Origin: Lanius collurio
Lineage: Eukaryota > Chordata > Aves > Passeriformes > Laniidae
Length of the DNA stretch: 64,000 nucleotides
NCBI GenBank assembly: GCA_020086605.1
Contig: JACBWW010000087.1
Location: 760,629 to 824,628, forward strand
Direction: 5' to 3'
Shown: in pieces, positions 20,946-34,239 of the stretch
How the letters are laid out: each line of letters starts with the position of its first letter
Numbering within the stretch: position 1 is the stretch's first letter
The notes under the pieces: model-generated
The model's database searches: none
Told to the model about the DNA's origin: nothing
The model's input: the letters and a program-made list of their open reading frames with translations, nothing else
Program-made: the position numbers and the translations under genes

Positions 20946-23900
20946 GGAGCTGGGAAGCAGGGATGGAGCCTGGGAGCTCTGACCTGCAGCCAGGGCCAGG
21001 CTGAGGCAGCTGGGCACACACAGCGCTGCTCCGTCATTCCCTCTCCCGCGGGAGCCGCCTGGGAGCATCCCTGGCTCTGCCTGGGGGCTGGGCTGGCCCT
21101 GGAGTCTGGTCACCCCGGCTTGGGACCTGCCTCTGTGTCACCGAGCACCGTTTAAGCGTTGCCTGTTCCAGCCAAGCAAGCAGCCTTTTCCCTGTAATGC
21201 CGGCAAATCCCTGCTCCTGCGGAGCCGTTAATTGATTTCCCTTCCCGGCGCTCCCGCCCGTGGCTGTGCTGACACTCGCCTGCCCGCGCTCTCCCTGCCC
21301 GCGCTCCCGTCAGCGCCTGCGACAGCCAGATCCTGAAATTATTGATAAACACTCATTGGGGCTGGAGCCTGGGAAATTGCCAGCAACCCCAGCGGGTTTC
21401 TCTCTTGCCAGCATCATTTTTCTTGATGACAGCATGTTCTGAACTTCGGCAGGGAGGGGACAGGGCCTCCTGGTAACTTTTTTTTTTGTTGTTTTATGCA
21501 TTGGTAGTTTTAAAAGATGCCTGCTAAGAGCAGAGTGGAGACGCTGGGGAGCAAATGCCTGTGATTATCTCTGTCCTCCACTCAGCCCCACAGAGAGCTG
21601 CGCTGGGCTGGATACTGCTGAAAGCTCTGGTCTCATGGGTCAGCCCTGCTCCTACATCCCACTCAGTGCCTCTCCAGGCTCAGGATTTCTGTATTCCAAC
21701 CTCATGAATCCTTGTTTCTTCCTCCAAGTCCTCTGCTCCTGCAGGCTGTTACCCCATGCCACGGCATTTGCATGGGCAAGGACATCAGGCTGTGGTCCAA
21801 GCTGGGAGAAAAGCTGGTGTGGGCACAGTGGCAGGAGCAGGACACCCCTGTCCAGAGCCAAGACAGTCCTCATCACCATGGAGCCTATCTCTGCTCTGAC
21901 AGAGGGCAAAAATCACCTCTCACCCTCCCTCAGCTGGCCCAATCCCGACCAGCTCTGGGGAATTGTGCCAGCGTGGTGTTGGTGCTGTGTCCCAGCTCAC
22001 ACAGCACACACAGATGTGTGTGGCACCTTGGGTCTCTTGCTGTGGCTCATTCTGGAACTCGGAGCATTTTTCTCTCTGTGAGTTCTGCTAATTAGTGGGA
22101 GGTTGTGGATCAGGGACAGAGTGAAGTGTCCTTCTGTGGTTCTGGCACCAGAAATAATTGAGCCATTTTTCACCTTTGGCCAATCTAATTCTGTCCACAT
22201 CTTGATTTTTCTCTTAATAGCTTGGGGATGCTGTTGCAGCTGTTGGATTCACAGCCATGTCCAGAGCTTTTCAATAATCGCCTGGATTTCATACTCTCTT
22301 GCTAGCTGGTTGCTGCTTTCTTCTTAGTTTGTGCTTCAGCTCCTCCAGATGAGGGAGGAGCTCATTTGAGCCAAGCTGTGTTTGCCTCTGTGCCAATATT
22401 TCCCAGCCCCTGCTGGGCAGCCCAGCCCTGGGGCGGTGGGGCAGTGGCTGCAGGACACGGGGCCAGCAGAGACCCGGCCATGGCCACTGCCCGGGCGTGG
22501 GGCGGCTCCGGTGAAGCGGCTGATCCTCCTTAGTGCCTGAAGAGCGCATTCCGGCACAGCCCGGCGCTCCCGAACCAGCAAACCAGTTGTCATGGAAATT
22601 AGGAAGCCCGGTGGTCTGAACAGCAGAGTCAGGAGGGGAGCAGCTCTCAGGAGGTGGCCGGGGCTCCGGGGTACCCCTGTCCCCCCACGCCATCGCTGTG
22701 CCGGTGCCGTGCTGGGGCCGGCGTTTGCCGTGTCAGCTGCCGGCCAGGCTGGGAAAGTGAAGATGTTCATGGCAAAATGAAAGGTGTGATTTATCAGTGC
22801 TGGTCCCCAGAGGCTCAGGGCCTGTCAGGCACCAAAAAATCCCATCCATCACAGTGGGAGGGTGAGCTGCCTCTTTTTTTTTTTTTTTTTTTTTTTTTCT
22901 TATTTTTGGCCATTTTATTTCTCTGTGACTGCTGGAGCTGTGAGGGGGAGCTGTGTGCAAGCCAGCCCTGGGCATGGGGGCAGGGGCTGGGAAGCCATGG
23001 GGATGGATGATGCCTCTCTCCTTCCCGTGCATTATGGAAATCTCTCCCCTCTGCTGTGCTTTTTGGGGGCTGCAGCCTGTGTGAGGTCTCCAGTCTCTGC
23101 ACAAAAAGGGGGCTCAGCTTCCCCCTGCGTCCCCTGTTTGTCCCCGTCTGTCTGTACATGTGTGTGTGCATCTGTGTGCAGGGCTGATTGTTCACTTCTC
23201 CATAACATTTTCTTTTCCCAATGTTTATGGGCCATGGGATTGGAAGTGAAGCATCTACTTAATTGCTGTCAGGCAAGGAGACAGGTTATAAAGTTGCCAA
23301 GGGAAAAAATAGCTCACTCTGGGGTAGATGCAGGGGAGCAGGGCTGATGAGGAGGGGGTGGAAGGCTGGGAGTGGGAAGAGATGAGGAGAGAGAAAGAAC
23401 AGGAAGGGATTAGCAGGCAGTGAAGGAGCTGGCTCAGGAAAGGAGCTGCTGGGGTGGCAGGAGAAAGGCCAGAGAGAGGTGTGCTGGGCAAGAGTCAGCT
23501 CCCTTTGGGGAGTCTTCTGTGTCCCCCAGGATGGTGGCATTTGCCTTCTTGTGTCATGAGTGTGGCTCCTGGAGCACTTTACAGAGGAAAAATTGGAAGC
23601 AGGAAGCCCTCCCTCTCCTCCCCATCATCTCCACTGCCGGAGCCTCCCGCCTGCCGCCACACCAGTTCCAGGTTCTTTGCTTGCAGCCCTCTTCATCTGC
23701 ATCTCTTTCTTGTTTGCTTCATTATCTCCCAGTCTAGCCCTGCACCATGTCATCCTCATTGCACGGCTCCTCCCTCTCCCCAGTCGCCACATTACTCCAG
23801 CAAGGACTCCCTTTCCCATCTTTTAGTCTCAGCGCCGCACATAAAAGCGCTCTGATGGCCATGGCGTGATAGCAAAGACAGAACTTAATTTCACAGCATT

Positions 23901-24469
23901 TTCATATAATGCTCCATAAAACTGAACAAATTTGCTGGAGTCCAAATCCATCTCATTATGCAGAGTCATTGGAAGGGAGCTTTTCCATTCGGGGCCTCAG
24001 CACTCAGTGAGGGGATGGTACAGAGGAAGGGAAAAATAATTAATTAGGTGCTGCTCTGGATCAAAGATCCTGCATCGCAAGGCACATTAAATAAATGCCT
24101 GGCTCATGAATAAAACCTGCACTGAGCCCCACACAGAAAATCTTCAGTGAAGCTGAAGGTGTGTAGAGAGATCTTTGGCCTGAGACTGTGCCCCAAAAGA
24201 AAACATGGAGCAGGGCATGAAAGGGAAGATGGATCTGGGCATAGAGGAGATGGCTCACGGAGTGCTCACCCAGGCAGGGGAACAGGAAGCCTTGAGGGAG
24301 CATGAAGTGTGGCTTTATTCCTTGACATTCCCCCAGTGCCCTGGGGTGGGAAGGAGAGCTGGCCAGAGCTGCCCTGCCCCGATCGATGGCAGTGCTGCTT
24401 CCCACGGCAGGACAGTGCAGGGCAGGTGGATTAAAATTGCAGCAGCCAAGGGAGAGGAGAGAGCTCGCT
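20946..24469. other. Intergenic: no supported gene
   Basis: No coding exon recognised. It holds an RFX-like site (22586-22599), a T25 homopolymer (22874-22898), a GT-rich patch near 23145-23180 and a GC-rich patch at 22400-22740 with several open frames that I do not believe are coding. Confidence 0.4.
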
Positions 24470-24740
24470 TCACTTCACACTGTTAATTAATCTCCGAGCC
24501 AATGAGGATGCTCTCATCTGGTCTTTACTTAATCCATAACCCAGAAATCCTCAAATTATGTCATTTGTTCAATACAGATGAAATTAATTACTCTGGGAAA
24601 TAGGCAACAAGTTGCATTTCTGATGCTCTTTATCGCGTAATCAGATCTACAGCCAGCTCGGTGCAGCCGCAGTGGCAGCAGCGGGATCACCTGCAGCCGG
24701 CGGGAGACACTGAGCAGCATCAGCTATAAACCTGTCACCA
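24470..24740. promoter_or_regulatory. AT-rich, homeodomain-motif-rich block (candidate enhancer)
   Basis: Several TTAATTAA/TAAT sites (for example 24483-24491 and 24581-24590) lie in a low-repeat, non-coding block that changes abruptly to GC-rich DNA at about 24655. Such texture often marks conserved non-coding elements, but conservation cannot be seen from one sequence. Confidence 0.3.
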
Positions 24741-25419
24741 GGAGCCATGGGCTGGCTCCTGCCGGGAGCTGCGGGGGCTGGGGAGGCTCTGGAATCACCA
24801 GGAATGCAGAACCTGGGCGGTGATGGAGGTGCTGAGGAGCCTCCACCCAGGGTTTAACCCCCTCCTCAGCCCCCTGCTCCTTCCCTATTTATTGCCTCTT
24901 AGTGGGGTTTCAGACACAGCTTGCAGGACTTCCTGGGAGACCCAGAGGGAAGGACTCCTCTGCAGCCCTGCCAGAGCCCTGTCCACTTCCCTGGGGCTCT
25001 GTTCCTGCAGGATGTGTCCCCCCACCCCATTACTTTGAGGCAGCGAGGGGCAGGTCCTCACCAGGATGGATCATAAGAGCTGGGCTCAGAACTACAGCGA
25101 TTTACTCATTAATGCCGCTGTTGTGGGCACATGCTGCTTGGGGCTCAGCTCAGGGGAGCCTGTGGAGAGCATTAAAGGTGACTCCCAGAGGTGTTAGAGC
25201 CACATTCACAGTCCAGGTGTGCTCCCTCCCCTCGGTACTCTGCTGTGCCCGTGGCCAGTGGCTCTGAGCATCCCACAGCACATCCCAGAAAGGCTTCCAT
25301 GACAGGAACAGGCTCAGGTGGCAGGACAAGTCCCTGGACTGGGCTGCCTGCACTGGGGGACCCCTCACCCCTTCTCCCTGGTCAGCTGGGGAGTTGTGGG
25401 GATCCCTGACCCTTTCCTG

Positions 25420-25600
25420 GGGGGAAAGCTTTACTGTAAGTGCTTAAGGCAAGTACCAGCTCATACACAACTAACACAGAAAGAGCTGTTGTAACAAAAA
25501 ATCCATAGTGGTTGTTTGCTAAAATGAATTGCTGCAATGAATTGAAAAATATGACAAGCTGATCAAGGCAGCTATTGGGAGGTGTCAGGGCCCTCAGCCC
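25420..25600. promoter_or_regulatory. AT-rich non-coding block (candidate element)
   Basis: A sharply AT-richer block within GC-rich flanks. It leaves an 80-codon frame open on the minus strand reading as a hydrophobic stretch, but no splice sites or family match support a gene. I list it as a possible conserved element only. Confidence 0.25.
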
Positions 25601-28379
25601 AGCTCTGCAGCTTGCCTGGTTCACCCAACACAGCGGAATCCTTTCAGAGAAGAGAAAAACGTAGTTTCTCCCTGTCCTATCAATTTAAATAAATTACCTA
25701 TTACATTACATTAGCTGCACTTAAAACAAAGCAAGAAATCAATCCCCTGCCTCAGCTGCTCTAAAAACCTTGGTTTGCACCATGAATCCCATAATTGTCA
25801 GGGGTCCCCGTGCTGGGAGAATCTGGTGGTGAAGGGCTGTGTGTGTAGGGCAGTATCGGGGGCACAGAGCAGCATGGCAGTGCAGCTACCCTGAGGTATC
25901 TCACAGGTGAGCGTGGGCAGCCCAGTGCCAGCCTGGCAGCAGTGCCGAGGCTGGGCCGACTGCTGGGATCTCCCCACGCATCCCTGGGGACTGACACCTC
26001 AGAGCACCCGGAGCCCCAGGGCCGGTGGATGCTTTGACGCTGGATCCCACCAGCCCCGGTTTGCTTCTCTGAGTGGGTGAGCAGAGCCAGAGCCCTGCTC
26101 GCGGGCAGAGTGGGATGGAGGCAGGGATGGATGCAGGAAGCAGGCAGGAGGCAGAGATGCAGGCAGGGATGCAGGGATTGATGTAGGAAGCAGGAATGTG
26201 GGCAGGGACCCCTGTGGGGAGCTGGGCAGGGCAGAATCCCAGAAGGCAGGGCAGATTCAGGAGCAGCCTTTCAGACATGGCTGTTTCCTTTGTTTTTTTC
26301 CTGCTGAAACTGCTGCCTTGTGCAAAGCTGCTCGAGCTCCTCAGATAAATTAGCATCCAGGGGATTGTTTTCCTCTACATTTTGTGCAGTTGCATAAGAG
26401 GGAGGAATAGAGGAGCCCAAGGAGCAGATTGCTTTGTAGGAGCATGAAACAACCGCAGCCGGAGCTGCTGCCTCTCCTGCTGCCAGAGCTCAATGCCTTC
26501 AGCTGGATGAGGCTCCAGGGTAGGAGCTGGGTGTAGCTGGGTCCTCTGTCAGCGTCAACATGTCTGGTCATCTCCCAGCTGCTCCCAGGCATCCCAGTTC
26601 ATGGCATGGCTGTGCCCAGGAGTAGCAGGGCCTGCAGACAGCCCAGCCCTGTCCTGTCTGCCCAGAGCAGGGCCCTGCCCACTGCTGCTGGTCTCTGCCT
26701 CCACCTCAGAGGAGACTGAGAAGCCCCTTTGCAGGGACACCCCAGGAACCTCCAGATACATCGGGTGTAGGAGCTCTGGGGGCTTCCCAGCGGGTGCCAT
26801 TCCCAGCACGAGGAGGAGGAGGAGGAAGGTATCAGTATCCACTCAGCTGCCTCCCCCTGATGTGACCCCATTGATCGTACCTGATCCCAGGGTGAGGAAT
26901 GTGTGAGGTGATCAATGTACCTCAGCCCTGCCGGTGGAGGCACGGCCTGAGGCTTTGATTTAACCCTTCCCACCCCCTCGCGTGGGTCCCTGCGCTTGCC
27001 AGGGCTCAGGGGCTCCTGCCCTGGTCCTGCTGGCCGGGCTGGGCTGCAGATGGGTGGCTCCTGAATTGCATTATTCCCTGCTGAGCCTGGCCCATCCCGT
27101 CCTGCCCAGCCTCTGCCTTTGGGTGACCTCCCTGGAGGATTTTCCTGTGCCTGAGCAGTGGGAGAGATGCTGATGGCTCCTCAAGCAGCACCTCCGTGCC
27201 GTGGCCTCCCCGGCCCTTTCCGGATGGGTCCAGTCCAGGGTAGGCTTTGCTCAACCTCTCTACACACCCCAGCACTATTGCTTCACCTTCACGTAAAACT
27301 CCAGAGAGGAACTGGAAATGAGCAGGGGTAGGATGAAAGACCCGACCAGGCTCACACTTGGAGGAGTGCGCAGACATTTGGGGAGGGGGGAGGGAGGGAC
27401 GGGGCTGCAGAGCTGCCGGGGATGCTGTGGAGAGGAGCCGGGGGGGAGGAGGGAGCTGCGGAGCGCCGGGGGAGCGTGGCTGGAAGTGCTTTCATAACCC
27501 TCAGCCAGAGTGATTTTCTAAGGCATAAGTGATGGAGGTAAATAGGATTATCTCACAAAAGGGACCAGTGAAATAATAAACATCCTCATTCAGCGCCGCC
27601 CCGGTAAATGAGCGGGGGTGCGGGGGAGCAGCCCCGCCGCCCGGGAGGAGCGGGAGCGGCACCCGCGGTGCCCGTTCCGGAGGACGGGGCTGAACACCAG
27701 CCCTGGGCACGGGGGTCGCTGCATTTTGGGACCTGGCCCGGCTCTCCGGCTCCTGTAAGTGCAAAGCGGCGTCCGCGCCGGGCCGAGCTCTGTGAGGGGG
27801 TGTTTTGGGGTGACATGAGTTGATGTCCTGCGGAGGGCTCGGTGGGGTGGGCGCTCAGCAGCCCGCAGGGACCTGCAGGTGCCACCGCCGAGGTGCTGGG
27901 GGTACTGGGGCGGGATGAGTGTGGGTAGCAAACGCGTGGCCCTCAGCACGGGGAAGCAGCAGGTCCCAGGCTCGCAGCAGGACGGGACCGCGCGTGGGCG
28001 GAGGCAGCGGGTCCCCAGCCCGGAGCCCTCGAGGGGAGGGACCCGGCCGCGCCCTGCCAGCTGCCACCGAGGGCTCTGCCCTCGCCTGCCGCGGCACCTT
28101 CTTCCCGTGTCCCAGAGCCGGGGGAGTGCCCGGCCTCACTGGCAGAGCCCTGCACAGAGGCAGTGGCAGAGGCAGGTCTGTGGGGAGGGGGAGCAGAGTG
28201 CTGGGAGGCACCTCCAGCGGGCAGGGGACAACAGCCCAGGGCCGAGCGGTAGGGTGGCCACAGGCAGGGGACGCTGCCCCGCTGCCCAGGGGCTTCTGAG
28301 CTCCACAGGGATCTCCTCGGGACCCTGCAGGACTGAAGGCACAAAACTCTCCCTTGACTTTGTTACGGTGACAGACTGA
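25601..28379. other. Intergenic, including orphan CpG island at 27580-28120
   Basis: No coding exon recognised. 26110-26220 is an imperfect 'gcagggatg' repeat. The CpG island at 27580-28120 follows a short AT-rich block (27490-27590) and could be an alternative promoter of a + strand transcript such as RBFOX3; no donor or start codon stands out. Confidence 0.35.
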
Positions 28380-28745
28380 GTTCGTGCAGGAAGAGGCTCT
28401 TTAGCTGCATTAACAATCTGAGATCTGATGGGAAAGATGAAATAACTCAGTCTCCTCCCCACCACTCGCTTGAGACTCTGACAGAATCACCACAATTAGG
28501 AAAATTCACCTCGAAGCTTCATCTGTAAAGGACCAAACCATGAGGAAATGTTTGGCCCAGAGGGAGGCAGAGGAGGAATTTCATCTGCCTCTCATCTTTC
28601 ATCATTTGCCTTCTCCAACTCCTATCTTGGCAGCCCCAGTATTTTGCTTTGTCTCCTTCAGGTGACTAATCATTAGACTAATTAGTTGCTAATCAATGTT
28701 TAATTAAAATGTAGCTGTTAATTACTGGAGGTGGTACCGCAGGTT
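28380..28745. promoter_or_regulatory. Candidate enhancer with dense TAAT cluster
   Basis: The right half (28664-28725) contains about nine TAAT/ATTA cores in roughly 60 bases, including TAATCATTA, TAATTAG and TTAATTAA. Spaced homeodomain sites of this density are unusual against the GC-rich surroundings. Function is inferred from motif content only. Confidence 0.4.
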
Positions 28746-31700
28746 GACTATGAAGTGTTATGGAAATATTTTTAGGGGCAGTTCACAGGGTGCTGATCCC
28801 CCTTCCTTGGCTTGGGGGTGTTCCAGGGTCCCCTCCCCTGGGACGCTGCTCTGGGATTGGGATGGGAGCTGCAGGTGTAACACACCTGAAGCCAGTTCTG
28901 TCACCTGGGACCAGCTCGTGGTGCAGGTGGCTCTGGAGCATCCCTGACACTTTCCCATGTAGCAGCTGGGGATGGAGGTGCCTGGGCAGCTCTGGGCAGG
29001 GCGGGATGTGGAGGACATCACTGGGATGGAATGGGAAGCAGCCAAAGCAGGTTCCCTGACCAGGGCTGCGAGTCCCTCACTTTGGGACCTGTATGAGCAT
29101 TTGGGGTGCTGGTGAGCATCTGGCCAAAATCCCAGTGCAGGGTCCAGCTCCCACTCCAGTTCTCCCTGCTCAGCCTCTGCCTGCTCCCATAAGCCCCTCT
29201 GAGAGCTGAGGCCAGGAGGGATGGAGACAGAGGCTTCGTTACAGGCAAGTGGCAGGAGGTTCTCCGTGCCCAAGCCACCAGAAAGCGCCGGTATGTTCCG
29301 TCAGCGGTGGTATGTAGGTCACCCAGGTGTGCCGCCTCCAGGTACCGGCTCATTTCAGCCCTTGGTGGGGAGCCTGCATCTGCTCATTAACTCTGCAGCT
29401 CTTCTCCCTCCCTGTGCCTTCTGAGCCGGGGCTGGTGTGCCTGGCTGGGGCAGGGGCTGCTTGGAGGTCTGGAGGCTTTGTGCCAGCTGGGGAGGGGGAG
29501 GGCTGGGGCTACCATGTCTTGTTCACGGGCTCTGAACACCTTACAGCTCCCTAGGGTGGGCACCTGAGGGAGGGGCAGGGACCCCCTGGACCCCCATGCA
29601 CGAGGTGTGTCCCCTTCTCAGGGTGGTGCCAACTGGTGGGGGCAGGCGCTTTACAGGTGCTGTGCTTGTGCCAGTGCCACCATTTACATTCTCCGTGCTG
29701 CTTACATCCCTTATTTCACTTTAGTTGTCATTTTATGGCTCATTTTAATGTCTTGAGAGCAGACCCGCAGGATAACGAGGTCTGGTGCTGCAGAGGGTCC
29801 TGCAGCAGACACGGTGTCTCCATCCAGCTGGAGTCACTGGAGCACAGTGAATGTGCCTCTGTCTGGGTCAGGGGGTAGTGTGTCCCTCACCTGGGGAGGG
29901 GCAGGGGGACTTGCAGAGGCAGAGAAGCTGGGTGGCTGAACGGGGCTGATGTTGTAGGGCCCAAAGGGAGAGCCAACTCCTGGCATCTGTGCTCAGCATA
30001 TCCCTTCTTGCTCCTGAAAATGGGCGTCTCTTTGGGGGGGGCTACTGCAAAAACAAACCAGAGAGCATTTGTTGTGGAGCTCAGAGCAGCCCCAGAGCTC
30101 AGGAACAAGGCATTGATAGCCTTAGCCCTGGTTAGGACAATGTCCCTTCCCCAGCTGTTGCTGGGCGATGCCTGAACCTCCCTCCAGCTGTGGCCACATG
30201 TGTCACTCCCCACCTTGGCTGTGCCAGAGTGCTGGCTGGGGGATGTGAGGGTTCAGGTGTGCCTTGGTTTTCTTGATGGCACGGGATATGTTTTTTGGGG
30301 AAAAAAATCTGCTAGTTAGAGGAAGATGCTGACAGCGACCCGGGGTGGGGTGGTTTGGGTGGTGACAATGCAAGGAACAAGCTATGTTTAGAAATAATTG
30401 CTTTGTCTTTCACAGAGGTATTAGTGCCTCCATGCTGGCAGCTACAGGAATTAGCTGGAAGTTTTGGTGACACAAATACAGAAGCAAAATTATTGCTACT
30501 TATCATCACTTCCATGTGTGTGAGGGGACAGAGACATTATCAGGGCAGAGAGAGGGAAACAGTGAAGCAGAGGGGCTGCAGCTGGGCATCTCCAGCACAA
30601 GGCTGGCCCATCCTTGGGGGAGCCCAGCCCTGGAGGCTCCAGCACTGTGGAATTGCACATCGTGCAGCACAAGGGGAGGGTCACCGGGGACAATGGCTTG
30701 GCTGGGGGGAAGCTGGGTAAGTGGGCTCCTGAAGGGAGGCTTGGGGGGCTGGAGTCACCCAGCCCCTTTTAGCTGCTGTGGGGCTGGAGGGGCAGGTGAG
30801 GGGCACTTAGGGGCCATTGGGAAGTGATCCCTGGATTTGCCTTGCCAGAAGCCTGGCATATCAGGATGCAGGGAGAGGAGAATTTTACCACAGGGAACCT
30901 TCACCTTGGCTGTGCATCCCTGTGGTGCTGCTCACCTGGGGCAGCCCTGAGCACCTTCTGCATTGCAGGAGGATCCCAGCTCCTCTTTGGATGGAAGAGC
31001 AAACTGGGGGGTTCAGAAGTGGCACTGTTTTGGCTGTTCACGTGGGACTGGGTGAGGGTGCCAGGGCCCCACGGGATGCGGGCGCTCGCCGGAGGAACAG
31101 CAGCTCTGTGTGGAAGCGACGGTGGATGGTAACAGGAGGATCCTCCCGCTGAGGAGCCAGCAGAGCCCCTTGGGAGGCTGCTCTCCGTGGATGGCGGAGC
31201 TGTTGCTCCGTCGGGAGCCCCCGAGGATGCCGCCGTGGCTCCGGCATCGCTCCGCTCTCCCGGTGTTTGTTTCTCCCTGGCTCCGGGAGCGCCGCTCCCG
31301 CTGGCAGCGTCCTACCCCGTCCCTGCCCGTCCCTCGGCGGCCCGGCTGCCTCCGAAAAGTAAAGTTGAATGTTTGGAAGGAAAACAGATCCCTGATGAAA
31401 CAAGGCCATTCATGGTTTCAGATATTAAATTCCATAAAGAATATTAAATAATTTCCTCTTCAATGATCCCAGTAAATTTAATTAGCTCTTGTTCCCCCAA
31501 TAGAGTTGTTGCTGCCATCCTGATGTGTGGATGTGGGGGGGAATGAAGGGGACTGTCTTCCTGGGCCTTCCCAGTTCTGTCCCCAACATCCCCTCCCTGC
31601 TCAAGCCAGAGCTCCTTTGGAGCGACATCCCAGCTCCAGCTGCTTCTGTGGGGAGGAGGGAGCTGGGTGTGGAAGCCCCTTTCTCTCTGGTCTGCATGGA

Positions 31701-32079
31701 GCTGCTCTGCCTGGAGGGAGCAGGGCCTGGGAAGGAACTTGGGGAAAATCAGTGGTGTTTGGGGTGATTATCCACAGCCTTTTCTGTAGCTACTTGAGAG
31801 CTGGGTCCGAGAGGGAAGATGGGAATCACACAAGTAGTTGACTTTCGGGAGACATGATTACTGTGTGATTTTGGCATTGTTGGGGTTTTTTTCTCTGTGT
31901 GTGATGTCTGGTTTGTTTTTGCAAGTTTTAGAGCATCAGAGCAAAGAGGAAAAAATAAAAATCTCTTTGCAATGGAAGCAGCTAATAGTGGGTTATAAAT
32001 GTGTCCCTGGCACGGTTCATTAGCTGCCATGACATATTGAGGGCTGGGAGCGGTGTGATACCAGCAAATCAATTCTGAA
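28746..32079. other. Intergenic, including small CpG island at 31060-31360
   Basis: No coding exon recognised. The CpG-rich patch at 31060-31360 is followed by an AT-rich block (31360-31500). The remainder is moderately GC-rich unique DNA. Confidence 0.35.
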
Positions 32080-32370
32080 TTTCATCTGAGAAGGAATGTG
32101 GGGAGGCCAGATCATGCAACATGTTATCAAATATTCCTTCCCAGCCAGAATGGAGCTGCTCCTCTCTCCTGGTGCTGCTCCTGCTGGGCTGCAGCGCAGA
32201 ATGAAAAATAAATAAATAACCAAGGATCTAATTTACTGATGATTAATTTGCATAATTAGTGCTGTGTCAAATCACTTCACCGAGGTGCAAGGCACACTCT
32301 GCTGAGGTGTTTGCATGGACATCTTCGCAAGTTTCCCCAAGCTCACCTTATTTCACATTTAACAGTCTCC
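32080..32370. promoter_or_regulatory. Candidate enhancer with octamer (POU) site
   Basis: The AT-rich block contains TTAATTTGCATAATTA (32243-32258): an exact octamer (ATTTGCAT, 32246-32253) flanked on both sides by TAAT-type half sites. This is the composite form bound by POU and POU-homeodomain neural factors. No gene or repeat was recognised. Confidence 0.4.
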
Positions 32371-33059
32371 TGAGGATGTCACATTGGTGTTGATGGGATT
32401 TCACAGGGTCGAAGTAGATGTAAGAGCTGGGGGTCTGCAGGGCCAAACCCCTGCCAGCCTTCTCATGCCCCATCCTGGTGCTGGAGCCCTGCCCTGCCCT
32501 GGAAATATGTGTGGCAGTGGGTGGCCATTGTCCTGGAGCCAGGGATGAGCTCAGCCCAAGCTCTGCTGTGGGCACAGACCTGCCGGCCCTGGTCACTGCC
32601 AGCTCCCTGGAGAGGGGCAGTGAAGCGATGGCTGAACCCCGGCCATTCCGTGTCCACCTGCTGCTCCCTTGACTGCTCCAGGGATGCTTTGGGAAGGGGC
32701 TCAGGGTGGGCAGCCAGGGATGAGATTTTGGCCAGGGGATCAATGCAGTGGTGGGGCCTGAGGCGGTGCCTGGGAGAGGGGAGCAGGGTATGAGTGCTCG
32801 GCAGCACCCAAGGCCTTGTGTGGCTCACTTTTCCAAGGGCTTTGCCTCTTTGCAGAGTGATTTCTGTCCCCAGGTGCTGCTGATGCTGCAGCTCCCACCG
32901 CTTGGCATCAGGGCAGTCCCAGCAGTGGGACTGGCAGCGCTTCCCCCATCCACCTCCTGCTCTGGGCAGGGACCTGAGGCCCGAGCACAGGGCTGGCTTC
33001 AGGCTCATTCCCTCCCCTGGAGCAGGGGAAGCAGCTGTGGAAGACCAGCAGGTGAAGTC

Positions 33060-33370
33060 TCCATCGATGCCATAAAACACATGGAATGCTCTAAAGCACG
33101 CAGCGCTGCGGGCAGCCCCGGTCACATCCCTGCTCCTGCTCCCTGTAATGGATATCAGATTGTTCTCCCAATCTTGGCATTGTTTCAATAATTGACTGAT
33201 GCAGCGCAATGTTCACTGATTTAATAAGTTTGTTAGTGTAATAGAGGCTCAGGGTTTCGCTGTTAATGTGCAGTGACAATTGCATTGTAGATTTGCTCAT
33301 TATGTTACATAACTTAGCTATGAAATCTATCGGAAATTATATTTAAAAAAGCATTATTGCAGGACCCATC
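33060..33370. promoter_or_regulatory. AT-rich non-coding block (candidate element)
   Basis: About 300 bp of AT-rich, repeat-free DNA within GC-rich flanks, with TTAATAAG, ATAATTGA and GCATTATTGC motifs. It has the look of a conserved non-coding element; nothing in it reads as coding. Confidence 0.3.
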
Positions 33371-34239
33371 AGCGTGGCTCTCCCGGCTCCTCCCACGGTG
33401 CTTTGCAGTCTGAGTGTGTCTGTTCAGTGCCTTGCTGGGACTGCACGTTCCGCTTTGGGTTTTTTGGGTCAGGGCATCTGACGCTTGCCAGAAAAACCAC
33501 CCCGGGTCTTGCCATGTCATCCCACCTTCTCCATTATGGCCAAGGGGGGTGCAGGTGCCCGGTGTTTTGGCAGCTCTCTGGGGAGAGCTCCAGCTGGCAC
33601 CGTGTCCCCCGGCCCTCTGGTGGGACAGGCACTGGCAGGTGAAGCTCCTGGCAGGTCCAGGCTTGAACTGCCAGGGCTGCATCAGAGCAGAACCTGCTCT
33701 GCAAACGTCCCCTTTTTGGGCAGAGTCACAAGGAGGGGCTGGACATCCTTTGGGCACCTCAAAGTTGAGGGCCCCTGAGAGCCATGGGGGAGGATGGGGG
33801 GGCTGTTGCCTCATTGTCTCATGCCTCCCCCTGGTACTGTGTGGCCTCTGTTGCCTTGTGGAGGAGATCCCAGAACTGGCTGACTGGCAGTGCCCTGACT
33901 GGGACATGATGCTCAGCCCTGGGGCCTGAGGGGATCCCCAGAGCTGGGGCTGTGGGGCTCCACGTTCCAGAAGCTGTGTTCAGGAGAAAACCCAGATGGC
34001 GCCACAGTGGGTCTTGTCATCTCTGTACTCCAGCCACAGTTCTGAGGAAAACCTCATCTTCCTTAAAGATAAAAAAATCCCAGCAGCAGTAATTTAAACA
34101 ACTCTGCCTCCAAATGAAGGCCCTGATGGCAAGCAGGCTGTGAAATCGGCTAAGAAACAAGGAAAAACATATTTTTCATAGAGTAATACTTGTTCCCATG
34201 GCTCACAAACAGCCTTGCAGGGGTTTGATGCCTTGTGCT

